64,000 nucleotides of DNA from NCBI RefSeq assembly GCF_030053135.1, contig NZ_CP125652.1, positions 3,652,501-3,716,500 on the forward strand. Direction: 5' to 3'. This stretch comes from Rhizobium sp. BT04. Lineage in GTDB: Bacteria > Pseudomonadota > Alphaproteobacteria > Rhizobiales > Rhizobiaceae. Shown here piece after piece: positions 18,045 through 26,274 of this stretch (position 1 is its first letter; the number at the start of each line of letters is the position of its first letter). The notes below the pieces were generated by a model. It searched no databases and had not been told where the DNA came from. It worked only from the letters and a program-made list of their open reading frames with translations. The translations under genes and the position numbers were made by a program.

Positions 18045-18081
18045 GGCAACAAAAAATATCAGCTTGAAATTATTTGTTGCC
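18045..18081. promoter_or_regulatory. Inverted repeat GGCAACAAA ... TTTGTTGCC, candidate ROK operator
   Basis: Perfect 9-bp arms (18045-18053 and 18073-18081) separated by 19 AT-rich bases, 62 bases before the start of the epimerase gene. The arms repeat the core of the palindrome at 17917-17928. The position between the transporter and enzyme operons suits a regulator controlling both; the ROK protein at 19090 is the obvious candidate. Confidence 0.45.
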
Positions 18082-18142
18082 TTACCAAACTAAAAGGCAT
18101 AGCACTGTCCGCAATCAAAGGCAGATCGTGGAGGAAAAACCT

Positions 18143-19027
18143 ATGCGTCGATTGGGGATCCATTCATTTGTATGGACAGGCGGCCAAACGCAGGAAGGGC
18201 TGGAGATGGCCCTCAACAAGACGGCCGAACATGGATATCGCACCATCGAATTTGCCTATCTGCGCCCCGAGAAATTCAACCTCGATCGATTGGCGAAGCT
18301 TGCGCAATCCCTTGACGTCGAAATCGGCGTGACGATGGGTCTGCCGCTCGACAAGGACGTATCGAGCGAGGACATGTCTGCTGTCTCCGCCGGCAGGCAG
18401 ACGCTGGCCGATGCCGTTCGCGCGGTCCGCGATATCGGCGGCAACAAGCTCGGTGGAATTCTCTATTCCGCCCATACCAAGTACAATCGCCAGCCGACGA
18501 AGAAGGGCTGGGACAACAGTATCGCCGCGATCGCCGCAACCGGCGAAGTCGCCAGGCAGGCGAACGTCGACCTCGTCCTGGAGGTCGTCAACCGGTTCGA
18601 GACGAACCTGCTGAATACGACGGCGCAGGGGCTCAAGTTCATCGCCGAGACCGGATCGGCGCATGTCCGTCTGCATCTCGACACGTTCCATATGAACATC
18701 GAGGAAGCCAATCCGGCCGCCGCGATCCGTCTGGCCGGCGACAAGATCGGCTACTTCCACATCGGCGAGAGCAATCGCGGGTACCTCGGCGACGGCGTCA
18801 TCAACTTCGATCTGATCTTCGACGCGCTGCTCGACATCGACTACAGCAGCGACATCGTGTTCGAAAGCTTCTCGACGACGGTGGTCGACGAAGGCCTTTC
18901 GCTCGCCTGCGCGATCTGGCGCGATACCTGGGAGGAGAATGATCCGCTTGCAGCCCATGCGAAGCGCTACATCGAGCTGAAATATGACGAGGCCAAGCGC
19001 CGCCGCGCCACAAACGCGCGGCCCTGA
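18143..19027 (+). CDS. TIM-barrel ketose 3-epimerase, D-tagatose/D-psicose 3-epimerase family
   Basis: ATG 18143 with GGAGG 9 bases upstream gives 294 residues. The metal and substrate motifs of the D-tagatose 3-epimerase family are present in order: EVVNRFETNLLNT (metal Glu), HLDTFHMNIEEANP (metal Asp and His), HIGESNRGYLGDG (His/Glu/Arg) and VFESFS (second metal Glu). The family interconverts ketohexoses or ketopentoses at C3 (tagatose-sorbose, fructose-psicose). First gene of the plus-strand operon, so it likely converts the ketose made by the SDRs into one the kinase accepts. Confidence 0.85.
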   Translation: MRRLGIHSFVWTGGQTQEGLEMALNKTAEHGYRTIEFAYLRPEKFNLDRLAKLAQSLDVEIGVTMGLPLDKDVSSEDMSAVSAGRQTLADAVRAVRDIGGNKLGGILYSAHTKYNRQPTKKGWDNSIAAIAATGEVARQANVDLVLEVVNRFETNLLNTTAQGLKFIAETGSAHVRLHLDTFHMNIEEANPAAAIRLAGDKIGYFHIGESNRGYLGDGVINFDLIFDALLDIDYSSDIVFESFSTTVVDEGLSLACAIWRDTWEENDPLAAHAKRYIELKYDEAKRRRATNARP

Positions 19028-19089
19028 TTATCCTTCTGACAGCCTGTTCCAGTCGTGTAAGGGTTGGGCGACTTGAAGGGAATTGAAAT

Positions 19090-20316
19090 ATGAACGACAC
19101 CGTCTCCATCGGGAGTTCGCCGCGCAGGATCCGGCAGAACAATATCGTCGCCGCCTTGCAGACGATCTACGCCCACCGAAGCCTCAGCCGAGCCGATCTC
19201 GCCCGCAAGCTCGGCATGAATCGCTCATCCTCGGGAGAGATCGTCGCCGAACTGACGGAAGGCGGGTTCGTTCAGGAGTCGGATGAGAGCGGCAAGCCGC
19301 GCTCGGAGCATTCCCGTGCCGGCCGTCCGGGCATCATGCTTGAACTGGTTGCCGATGCCGCATTCTTCGTCGGGATAGAGATCGGCGTCGAGCATATATC
19401 GGCAGCAGTCATCGATCTCTCCGCCGAAGTCCGGGCATGCCGGAAAATGGCGTTCGATACGCCGTCTTCGACGGTGGAGGCGGCAGTAGCGCAGGGTGTC
19501 GAACTCATTATCGGCGCGATGGCGAAAGGGATGATCGGCAGGTGCAAGGGTCTCGGCATATCGACGCCGGCCCATATCCTGCCGGATGGATTTGTCACCC
19601 TGGCCCCGATCATCGGCTGGCGGGACGTGCCGTTGAAGGAGATTGGCCGCGCTGCCTTCCTGGCCGCCGTCCCGGATACCCTCCCGATCGCGGTCGAAAA
19701 CGACGCCAACGCCTTTGCGATCGGTGACAGCTATCGTCACGGCGCCGCGGGTGTGACCCTGTTCCTGCTCATGGAAACCGGTGTCGGCGGCGGCATCATG
19801 ATCGATGGCAAGCTGTTCCGGGGCGGCCACGGCCTGGCGGGAGAAATCGGCCACACAATGGTGCCGGGAAGCGGCGGTCAGAAGTTCGAACAGTTGATCG
19901 GTCGCGAGGTGCTCATCAGGCAGTATCGCGAGGCTGTCGGCCGCAAGGACGCGGATCTGCAGGACTTCCTCGGCGACGTTCGTGACCGTGTCCCGGCCGC
20001 GGTCAATATCGCCGAAAGCTGGTCGCGCCATCTCGCATACGCCTTGCTGCAGGCGTGTCGTCTGCTCGACCCGGACAGGATCGTGCTCGGCGGCTCCGTG
20101 GCATCCCTCTACCCGATGGTCGCCGCCCGCGTGGCGGTGCACATGTCGGAAGGCCAGAACATTCCTTTCCCCACGCCCGAGATCGTCGTCGACGGCGATG
20201 CGGAGTTCGGTTCCGCCTTCGGGGCGGCATGCATGCTGCACCAACGCTTTCTGTCACTGGAGAACGAGGAATTCGGCAGCGAGGACGGTGCGCCGGTTCA
20301 ATCGGCGACGAGTTGA
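19090..20316 (+). CDS. ROK-family transcriptional regulator
   Basis: A 408-residue protein with an N-terminal winged helix-turn-helix (RRIRQNNIVAALQTIYAHRSLSRADLARKLGMNRSSSGEIVAEL, residues 12-55) and a ROK sugar-kinase-like domain: ENDANAFAIGD near residue 200, LLMETGVGGGIMIDGKLFRGGHGLAGEIGH near 218-248 and a C-terminal LGGSVASLYP. The Cys-rich ROK zinc motif after GEIGH (usually CxCGxxGC) is replaced by TMVPGSGGQ, so it probably lacks the structural zinc. It lies inside the catabolic operon, 62 bases after the epimerase; likely a repressor induced by a pathway sugar. Confidence 0.88.
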   Translation: MNDTVSIGSSPRRIRQNNIVAALQTIYAHRSLSRADLARKLGMNRSSSGEIVAELTEGGFVQESDESGKPRSEHSRAGRPGIMLELVADAAFFVGIEIGVEHISAAVIDLSAEVRACRKMAFDTPSSTVEAAVAQGVELIIGAMAKGMIGRCKGLGISTPAHILPDGFVTLAPIIGWRDVPLKEIGRAAFLAAVPDTLPIAVENDANAFAIGDSYRHGAAGVTLFLLMETGVGGGIMIDGKLFRGGHGLAGEIGHTMVPGSGGQKFEQLIGREVLIRQYREAVGRKDADLQDFLGDVRDRVPAAVNIAESWSRHLAYALLQACRLLDPDRIVLGGSVASLYPMVAARVAVHMSEGQNIPFPTPEIVVDGDAEFGSAFGAACMLHQRFLSLENEEFGSEDGAPVQSATS

Positions 20317-20345
20317 CGACAAGAACGATCGAAAGCAGGATTGAA

Positions 20346-21323
20346 ATGGCTTCAGTATTGGCCCCGGACGCGCTCGGTCCCACGGTTTGCGTAGGCGAGA
20401 TCCTCGTGGAGATCGTCGCCACGACGGTTGGAGACGGGTTTCTCGAAGCCCAGCCGCTGGTCGGCCCGTTTGCGAGCGGGGCGCCGGCGATCTTCATTTC
20501 GCAATGCGGCCGCCTGGGCGGCAAAGCGGCCATGGTCGGCGCCGTCGGCGATGACGATTTCGGCCGCGTCAATACCGATCGCCTCAAACGCGATGGCGTC
20601 GACGTGTCGGCGATCTCGATCGATCCGGACTATCCCACAGGAAGCGCCTTTGTCCGCTACCGCAAGGATGGCTCCCGGGATTTCGTCTACAACATCGCCA
20701 CATCCGCAGCTGCGCGCTTCGGCTGGTCGCAAACGGTCGGCGATCTGATCGATCGGAGCGGGCATCTTCATGTGATGGGCTCGGCTCTGTCGGTCCCCAG
20801 TGCGCGGGAGGTGATCGACAAGGCGGTCGATATCGTCAAGGCACGCGGCGGAACGCTCTCGGTGGACCCGAACATTCGCAAGGAGTTGAAGCTGGATGGG
20901 GACACCGAGCGCCGCTTTTCCAAGCTCGTCGCCATGGCCGATCTCCTTCTGCCGTCCGGAGAGGAGCTCGAGCGTGCCGCAGGTGTCGAAGGCGAGGCAG
21001 AAGCGATCCGCCGCTTGTTCGAGATCGGTGTCAAGGAGGTCGTGCTGAAACGCGGAGCTGATGGCGCGACCTATTTCGGCGGGCAAGGAGACCGCATCGA
21101 CGCTCCGGCATTCGTCGTTCAGGAGGTCGACCCGACGGGTGCCGGCGACTGCTTCGGCGGTGCCTATCTCACCTGCCGGCGGCTCGGAATGTCTCAGCAG
21201 CAAGCGCTGACCTATGCCTCGGCTGCCGGCGCCCGCAATGTGACCGTGCTGGGCCCGATGGAAGGGGCCGGCACTCGCCGAGAACTCGATGCATTTATCG
21301 CTTCAACGGAAAGGCGGCCGTGA
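20346..21323 (+). CDS. PfkB-family sugar kinase, candidate D-tagatose kinase
   Basis: ATG 20346 gives 325 residues; the frame upstream is open but overlaps the ROK gene. PfkB features: CVGEILVEIV at the N terminus, GRLGGKAAMVGAVGDDDFG near residue 60, and the catalytic anion-hole motif DPTGAGDCFGGAY near residue 265. Its stop overlaps the ATG of the PF08013 gene. In Agrobacterium a PF00294 kinase paired with a PF08013 protein was shown to make D-tagatose 6-phosphate in altritol/galactitol catabolism, and the same pairing here supports that role. 2-keto-3-deoxygluconate kinase is the main alternative. Confidence 0.8.
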   Translation: MASVLAPDALGPTVCVGEILVEIVATTVGDGFLEAQPLVGPFASGAPAIFISQCGRLGGKAAMVGAVGDDDFGRVNTDRLKRDGVDVSAISIDPDYPTGSAFVRYRKDGSRDFVYNIATSAAARFGWSQTVGDLIDRSGHLHVMGSALSVPSAREVIDKAVDIVKARGGTLSVDPNIRKELKLDGDTERRFSKLVAMADLLLPSGEELERAAGVEGEAEAIRRLFEIGVKEVVLKRGADGATYFGGQGDRIDAPAFVVQEVDPTGAGDCFGGAYLTCRRLGMSQQQALTYASAAGARNVTVLGPMEGAGTRRELDAFIASTERRP

Positions 21324-22609
21324 TGCAGGTGCATCTCAACCAACTCGCCAGGCTGAGGATCGAAGGCCACCCGAAAGGCGTGACCTCCGTATGCTCCGCC
21401 CATCCGATCGTGCTTCGAGCTGCACTTCGGCACGGGCGGCAACAGGAGAGTACCGTCCTGATCGAAGCGACCTGCAACCAGGTCAACCACCTCGGCGGCT
21501 ACACGGGCATGACGCCAAGCGACTTTGCGTCTCTCGTGATGAAGATCGCCGCAGAGGAAGGGTGCCCCGAAAATCTGATCGTTCTCGGCGGCGATCACCT
21601 CGGTCCCAATCCTTGGCGCGATCGCCCGGCGCAAGAGGCGATGGCCGAGGCGGAGAAGATGGTTGCCGCCTATGTCGACGCCGGATTCCGCAAGATTCAC
21701 CTCGATGCCTCGATGGGCTGCCTGGGCGAGCCGGTGGCGCTCGACGACGAAACCACCGCCCATCGTGCCGCCCGGCTGGCTAAAGTCGCCGACGTCTCGG
21801 CGAAGAAGGCCGGCGGCGCAATGCCGGTTTATGTCATCGGCACCGAGGTGCCGCCGCCGGGTGGGGCCGACCATGCGCTGACGACGATCGAACCGACGGC
21901 CGCCGCGGCGGCGCTGAAGACGATCGACGTCCACCGCCGGGTTTTTACCGAGGCAGGACTGGCGGAGGCGTTCGGCCGCGCCATCGGTCTGGTCGTTCAG
22001 CCGGGCGTCGAGTTCGGCAATCACAATGTCATCCTCTATGACAGCAGCAAGATCGATGCGCTGCAATCGGTGCTGACAGACGAGCCGCAATTCGTCTTCG
22101 AGGCGCACTCGACCGATTATCAGGGCACCGGCCCGTTGACCGCGCTGGTCGAGGACGGGTTCCCCATCCTCAAGGTCGGTCCCGAGCTGACCTTCGTCCT
22201 GCGCGAGGCGCTCTACGGGCTGGATGCAATCGCGTCCGACCTCTTGCCCGATTACGGCGAGCGGCCGCTTTATACGGCGATGGAGGCGCTGATGCTCGAT
22301 CAACCGGGCAATTGGAGCCGCCACTACCACGGAACGAACGGCGAGAAGCGCTGGTTGCGTCACTATTCGCTCTCCGACCGCATCCGCTACTACTGGGCGT
22401 CGGCTGAAGCGCAAGGCGCCGTCCGGCGCCTATGCGAGGCCCTTCGAGGGCAATCCGTGCCGCTGCCTTTGCTTTGGCAGCACATGCCGGCCGCGCAGCA
22501 CTTCGCAGATGCGCCGCTCGATCCGGAACAGGTTCTGGTCTGGAGAGTGACGAAAAGTCTTTCGGACTATCACGCCGCCTGCGGCGTCGAGAAATCAGCA
22601 TCAAGATAG
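21323..22609 (+). CDS. GatZ/KbaZ-family protein (PF08013), candidate D-tagatose-6-phosphate 4-epimerase
   Basis: ATG 21323 overlaps the kinase stop (ATGA); a GTG one codon earlier is possible. The 428-residue protein has the family wording: GVTSVCSAHPIVLRAALRHG near the start, LIEATCNQVNHLGGYTGMTPSDF, LGGDHLGPNPW near residue 93, LDASMGC, FEAHSTDYQ near 255 and NWSRHYHG near 333. Once called the non-catalytic subunit of tagatose-bisphosphate aldolase, a member in Agrobacterium was shown to epimerise D-tagatose 6-phosphate to D-fructose 6-phosphate. No class II aldolase (GatY/KbaY) is encoded here, which favours the epimerase role. Confidence 0.85.
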   Translation: MQVHLNQLARLRIEGHPKGVTSVCSAHPIVLRAALRHGRQQESTVLIEATCNQVNHLGGYTGMTPSDFASLVMKIAAEEGCPENLIVLGGDHLGPNPWRDRPAQEAMAEAEKMVAAYVDAGFRKIHLDASMGCLGEPVALDDETTAHRAARLAKVADVSAKKAGGAMPVYVIGTEVPPPGGADHALTTIEPTAAAAALKTIDVHRRVFTEAGLAEAFGRAIGLVVQPGVEFGNHNVILYDSSKIDALQSVLTDEPQFVFEAHSTDYQGTGPLTALVEDGFPILKVGPELTFVLREALYGLDAIASDLLPDYGERPLYTAMEALMLDQPGNWSRHYHGTNGEKRWLRHYSLSDRIRYYWASAEAQGAVRRLCEALRGQSVPLPLLWQHMPAAQHFADAPLDPEQVLVWRVTKSLSDYHAACGVEKSASR

Positions 22610-22621
22610 GAGGAGAAATCG

Positions 22622-23347
22622 ATGACGGAATTGAATGGGAAGATCGCAGCGGTCACGGGTGCAGCGTCCGGAATAGGACTCGCTTCGACGGAGGCAATGC
22701 TCGCCGCTGGCGCGACGGTCGTGCTGGTGGACCGCGATGAGAAGGCCCTTGAGACGGTTTGCGCCCGGCTTGGCGAGCGCGCCATTCCGCTCAAGATCAA
22801 CTTGCTGGATCCGGACCAGTGCGCGGGACTGCTCGAGGGTGTCCTGTCGAAGACGGGCAAACTCGACATCCTGCACGCCAATGCCGGCACCTATATCGGC
22901 GGCGACCTGATGGAAACCGATCTTGATACCATCGATCGGATGCTCAATCTCAACGTGAACGTCGTCATTAAGAACGTTCGAAATGTCATTCCGCACATGA
23001 TCGAACGTGGCACTGGCGACATTGTCGTCACCAGCTCGGTCGCCGGACATTCGGCGATTCCATGGGAGCCGGTCTATTCGTCGTCGAAGTGGGCGATGAC
23101 CTGCTTCGTCCAGACGATGCGACGCCAGCTTCTGAAAAACGGCATTCGCGTGGGCTCGGTTTCTCCGGGGCCGGTGATCAGCGCTCTGCTTGCGGACTGG
23201 CCGGAGGAAAACCTTCGCAAGGCCAAGGAGGCCGGGGCTTTGATCGAGCCCAAGGAAGTCGCCGACGCGATCATCTTCATGCTGACCCGGCCGCGCAACG
23301 TCACCATCCGCGATATCGTGGTGCTTCCAAGCGCATTCGACATCTGA
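22622..23347 (+). CDS. SDR polyol dehydrogenase, ribitol 2-dehydrogenase-like
   Basis: A 241-residue classical SDR with TGAASGIG near residue 12, HANAG at 90, Ser in VTSSVAG and YSSSK near 155. The sequence follows Klebsiella ribitol dehydrogenase closely: KLDILHANAGTYIGGDL, WEPVYSSSKW, GIRVGSVSPGPVISALLADWPEENL, VTIRDIVVLPS. Ribitol dehydrogenases oxidise ribitol to D-ribulose with NAD and have side activity on other polyols, such as xylitol or arabitol. GGAGGA lies before the ATG and only 12 bases separate it from the PF08013 gene. Confidence 0.82.
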   Translation: MTELNGKIAAVTGAASGIGLASTEAMLAAGATVVLVDRDEKALETVCARLGERAIPLKINLLDPDQCAGLLEGVLSKTGKLDILHANAGTYIGGDLMETDLDTIDRMLNLNVNVVIKNVRNVIPHMIERGTGDIVVTSSVAGHSAIPWEPVYSSSKWAMTCFVQTMRRQLLKNGIRVGSVSPGPVISALLADWPEENLRKAKEAGALIEPKEVADAIIFMLTRPRNVTIRDIVVLPSAFDI

Positions 23348-23358
23348 AGGAGCCTGAC

Positions 23359-24132
23359 ATGAGTTACCAGCAGAAATTTCGCCTGGACGGCGAACGTGCG
23401 GTGGTCACAGGCGGAGGGCGTGCGATCGGTCTCTGCTGCACCGAGGCGCTGGCGGAGGCGGGTGCTGCCGTCGTTGTCATCGAACGCAGCGGGGCCGACG
23501 CTGAGCAAGCGCTTGCGCTGCGCGGCAGAGGCTACGACGTCGAAGTCCGGGTTGGTGACGTCACCGACGCGGCCCGAATGGACGCAATCGCAACCGAGCT
23601 TGCCGATGGCGGGCGGCCGACAACGATCCTCGTCAACAATGCCGGCATTGGCCAGAGCGGCATTCCGGCGGAGGAGCTCACCGACGCGGATTGGCTGCGC
23701 ATGATGGACGTCAATCTCAACGGTGTCTTCTGGTGCTCGCGCGCCTTCGGTCGCCCCATGATTTCGATGAAACGGGGCGCCATCGTCAATCTCGGCTCGA
23801 TGTCGGGGACGATCTGCAACCGGCCTCAGCCTCAGACGGCCTATAACGTCTCCAAGGCGGCGGTCCATCATCTCACGCGCTCGTTGGCCGCCGAGTGGGC
23901 GCATCACGGCGTCAGGGTCAATGCCGTCGCGCCCACCTATATCGAGACACCCATGGTGGCGGCCGTCGAAGCCAATCGCGAGCGGATTCCATTCTGGCTC
24001 GCCGACACACCGATGGGCAGGATGGGAACGCCGGAGGAGGTGGCAAGTGCTGTCCTCTTCCTCGCATCGGGGGCAGCCAGCCTGATGACCGGGGCGATCG
24101 TCAATGTCGATGCGGGCTTCACCTGCTGGTAA
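23359..24132 (+). CDS. SDR polyol dehydrogenase, galactitol dehydrogenase (GatDH)-like
   Basis: ATG 23359 gives 257 residues. TGGGRAIG near residue 19, NNAG at 96, the catalytic Ser in NLGSMSG and Tyr-Lys in AYNVSK near 160-165. The wording tracks Rhodobacter sphaeroides galactitol dehydrogenase: FRLDG at the N terminus, MDVNLNGVFWCSRAFGR, GSMSGTICNRPQ, HHLTRSLAAEWA, and an F/YTxW C terminus. That enzyme oxidises galactitol to L-tagatose and other polyols. Last gene of the first operon, 11 bases after the ribitol-dehydrogenase-like gene. Confidence 0.82.
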   Translation: MSYQQKFRLDGERAVVTGGGRAIGLCCTEALAEAGAAVVVIERSGADAEQALALRGRGYDVEVRVGDVTDAARMDAIATELADGGRPTTILVNNAGIGQSGIPAEELTDADWLRMMDVNLNGVFWCSRAFGRPMISMKRGAIVNLGSMSGTICNRPQPQTAYNVSKAAVHHLTRSLAAEWAHHGVRVNAVAPTYIETPMVAAVEANRERIPFWLADTPMGRMGTPEEVASAVLFLASGAASLMTGAIVNVDAGFTCW

Positions 24133-24185
24133 TCTTTTGGGAGCGAGGCGCGCGTTGGAAGGCCGGCTGCAAACAAATCAGGGAA

Positions 24186-24203
24186 TGTGGAAACGTTACC
24201 ACA
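24186..24203. promoter_or_regulatory. LacI-type operator 1
   Basis: TGTGGAAACGTTACCACA, an 18-bp near-perfect palindrome with the central CG and AACGTT core typical of LacI/GalR-family operators. It lies just upstream of a TTGACT -35 (24209-24214). A second copy follows at 24240. The LacI regulator at the end of this gene cluster is the likely ligand. Confidence 0.75.
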
Positions 24204-24208
24204 TTTTC

Positions 24209-24236
24209 TTGACTCTCATTCCTGCTGCATTTATTC
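24209..24236 (+). promoter_or_regulatory. Candidate sigma-70 promoter of the second catabolic operon
   Basis: TTGACT (24209-24214), 16 bases, then TTATTC (24231-24236), 37 bases before the aldolase ATG and bracketed by the two LacI-type operators. The -35 fits well, the -10 moderately. Confidence 0.5.
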
Positions 24237-24239
24237 GAA

Positions 24240-24257
24240 TGTGGAAACGTTGCCATA
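24240..24257. promoter_or_regulatory. LacI-type operator 2
   Basis: TGTGGAAACGTTGCCATA: the left half and core are identical to operator 1, the right half differs at two positions. Centre-to-centre distance to operator 1 is 54 bases, about five helical turns, which would suit looping or cooperative binding. It covers the start-site region of the candidate promoter. Confidence 0.7.
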
Positions 24258-24272
24258 TCTGGGAGGAGTGTG

Positions 24273-25097
24273 ATGAAATCCGCGCGGTTGAACCGACTTT
24301 TCGGCGTGTCTGGAAATTGTTTTGACGTTGCCATCGATCACGGCATGTTCAATGAACGAACCTTCCTTTCCGGCATCGAGAACATGAAGATGGCCATCGA
24401 GGTGATCGCTGAGGCGGCACCCGATGCCATTCAGCTTCCGCCGGGGACCGCACCCATTCTGCAGGCGATCCCCGGCAAGCATCGTCCGGCACTGGTGCTG
24501 CGCACCGACATCGCCAACATTTACGGCAATCCTCTGCCGTCCCAGCTGTTCTCCGAAATGATCGACAGGGCGGTGGAACAGGGCGTTGCGTTGGATGCCG
24601 CCTGTGTCGTCGTCAATCTTTTGATGCTGCCGGACCAGCCGGAGGTCTACCGCGCCTGCGTGCGCAATGTGAACAGCCTGAAGCGCCAATGCGAGATTTA
24701 CGGCATGCCGCTGATGGTCGAACCGCTCGTCATGCAGGACAATTCCAAGGGTGCCTACATGGTGGATGGCGCGATCGACAAGATCCTGCCGCTTGTGCGT
24801 CAGGCGGCCGAACTTGGTGCTGATATCATCAAGGCCGACCCCTGCGACAATGTCGAGGAATATCATCGCGTGGTCGAGATCGCCCAAGGCCTGCCGGTGC
24901 TGGTGCGCGGCGGCGGCCGCGTTTCGGATCAGGAAATCCTGATCCGCACCAAGCAGTTGATGGAGCAGGGCGCCCGTGGCATCGTCTATGGCCGCAACGT
25001 CATCCAGCATCACAATCCCGGCGGCATGACGCGGGCCTTGATGGCGATCGTCCATGACAAGGCTTCCGTCGAGCAAGCCTCCCGGCATATTGGCTGA
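24273..25097 (+). CDS. DhnA/FbaB/LsrF-type class I aldolase
   Basis: ATG 24273 follows GGAGG by 6 bases (a GTG directly before is less likely). The 274-residue protein has the class I DhnA-like aldolase pattern: VAIDHGMF near residue 20, PDAIQLPPGTAPIL, a Schiff-base Lys candidate in GADIIKADPCDN near residue 188, then LPVLVRGGGRV and GIVYGRNVIQH. Such enzymes cleave ketose 1-phosphates, bisphosphates or related phosphates into triose units. First gene of the LacI-controlled operon; its substrate is presumably the product of the PfkB kinase at 26945. Exact substrate unknown. Confidence 0.75.
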   Translation: MKSARLNRLFGVSGNCFDVAIDHGMFNERTFLSGIENMKMAIEVIAEAAPDAIQLPPGTAPILQAIPGKHRPALVLRTDIANIYGNPLPSQLFSEMIDRAVEQGVALDAACVVVNLLMLPDQPEVYRACVRNVNSLKRQCEIYGMPLMVEPLVMQDNSKGAYMVDGAIDKILPLVRQAAELGADIIKADPCDNVEEYHRVVEIAQGLPVLVRGGGRVSDQEILIRTKQLMEQGARGIVYGRNVIQHHNPGGMTRALMAIVHDKASVEQASRHIG

Positions 25098-25119
25098 CGC
25101 GCATCGGGGAGGAGATGTC

Positions 25120-26274
25120 ATGACGAAAATATTCCGCTTCGGCGTCATCGGCTGCGGCCTGATGGGGCGCGAATTTGCCAGCGCCGCGGCGCGCTGGCTG
25201 CATCTGGCCGATGTGAAGGCACGACCGGAAATCGTCGCCGTCTGCGACACCAACACGACGCTGCTCGACTGGTTCAAGGATCATGTGCCGAGCGTTCGCC
25301 AAGTGACCGCCGACTATAAGGAGCTTCTGGCCAATCCCGAGGTCGATGCGGTCTATTGCGCAGTCCCGCATGTGCTGCACCAGCAATTCTATATCGATAT
25401 CCTGAAGGCCGGAAAGCATCTTCTCGGCGAGAAGCCCTTCGGCATGGACGCAGCTCAGAACCGGGAGATCATGGCGGTTCTCGCCGAACATCCCGAACTC
25501 CTGGTCCGCTGCTCCTCGGAAATGCCGTTCTTCCCCGGCGCACAGAAGGTTATCGCGCTTGCAAAAAGCGGCGAGATGGGGGAGATCCTCGAAGTCGAGG
25601 CGGGTTTCCTGCACTCTTCGGATATCGACCGGCAGAAGCCGATCAACTGGAAGCGCATGGCCGAGATCAACGGCGACTATGGCTGCATGGGTGATCTCGG
25701 CATGCATGTGCTGCACGTGCCGCTGCGTCTCGGCTGGCGCCCGACCACCCTGCATGCGCAATTGGTCAAGAAGGTCACCGAACGTCCCGACGGCAAGGGC
25801 GGCATGCTGCCCTGCACCACCTGGGACAATGCGACGATCAGCAGCCGCGTGCGCACCGGCGATCAGGATTTCCCGATGGTGCTGAAAACCTGGCGCATCG
25901 CGCCCGGCGAATCCAACAGCTGGTACATCCGCGTTCTCGGCATGAAGAAAAGCGCTTTCTTCAGCACGAAGTCGCCGCGCCAGTGGCAGTGGATGGATTA
26001 TAATGGCGGTGCGCAAGCCTGGAGCACCGAGGATCTCGGCTACGGCTCGCTGTTTCCAGCCATTACAGGCAAGATCTTCGAATTCGGTTTTGCCGACGCC
26101 ATACAGCAGATGTGGGCGGCCTTCGTCGACGAACTTGCCGGCGGCAATGCCAACGGTTTCGGCTGCGCGACGCCGGCGGAGGCGCAGGCGCATCATGCGG
26201 TGCTGACGGCTGCTCTCAAATCCGGCCGCGAAGACGTCGTGGTGCCGGTCGCGTATGGTGGGGCATCCGTCTGA
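25120..26274 (+). CDS. Gfo/Idh/MocA-family NAD(P)-dependent oxidoreductase
   Basis: ATG 25120 has GGGGAGGAG upstream; 384 residues. The N-terminal Rossmann motif GVIGCGLMGREFA, then DAVYCAVPHVLHQQ and the Lys of GEKPFGMD near residue 109 (family EKP motif) are clear, followed by the alpha/beta C-terminal domain with GDLGMHVLH near 200. The family oxidises sugars, inositols or amino sugars at ring or chain hydroxyls. Its stop overlaps the next ATG (ATGA). Longer than many members and no better subfamily assignment can be made by eye. Confidence 0.82.
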   Translation: MTKIFRFGVIGCGLMGREFASAAARWLHLADVKARPEIVAVCDTNTTLLDWFKDHVPSVRQVTADYKELLANPEVDAVYCAVPHVLHQQFYIDILKAGKHLLGEKPFGMDAAQNREIMAVLAEHPELLVRCSSEMPFFPGAQKVIALAKSGEMGEILEVEAGFLHSSDIDRQKPINWKRMAEINGDYGCMGDLGMHVLHVPLRLGWRPTTLHAQLVKKVTERPDGKGGMLPCTTWDNATISSRVRTGDQDFPMVLKTWRIAPGESNSWYIRVLGMKKSAFFSTKSPRQWQWMDYNGGAQAWSTEDLGYGSLFPAITGKIFEFGFADAIQQMWAAFVDELAGGNANGFGCATPAEAQAHHAVLTAALKSGREDVVVPVAYGGASV

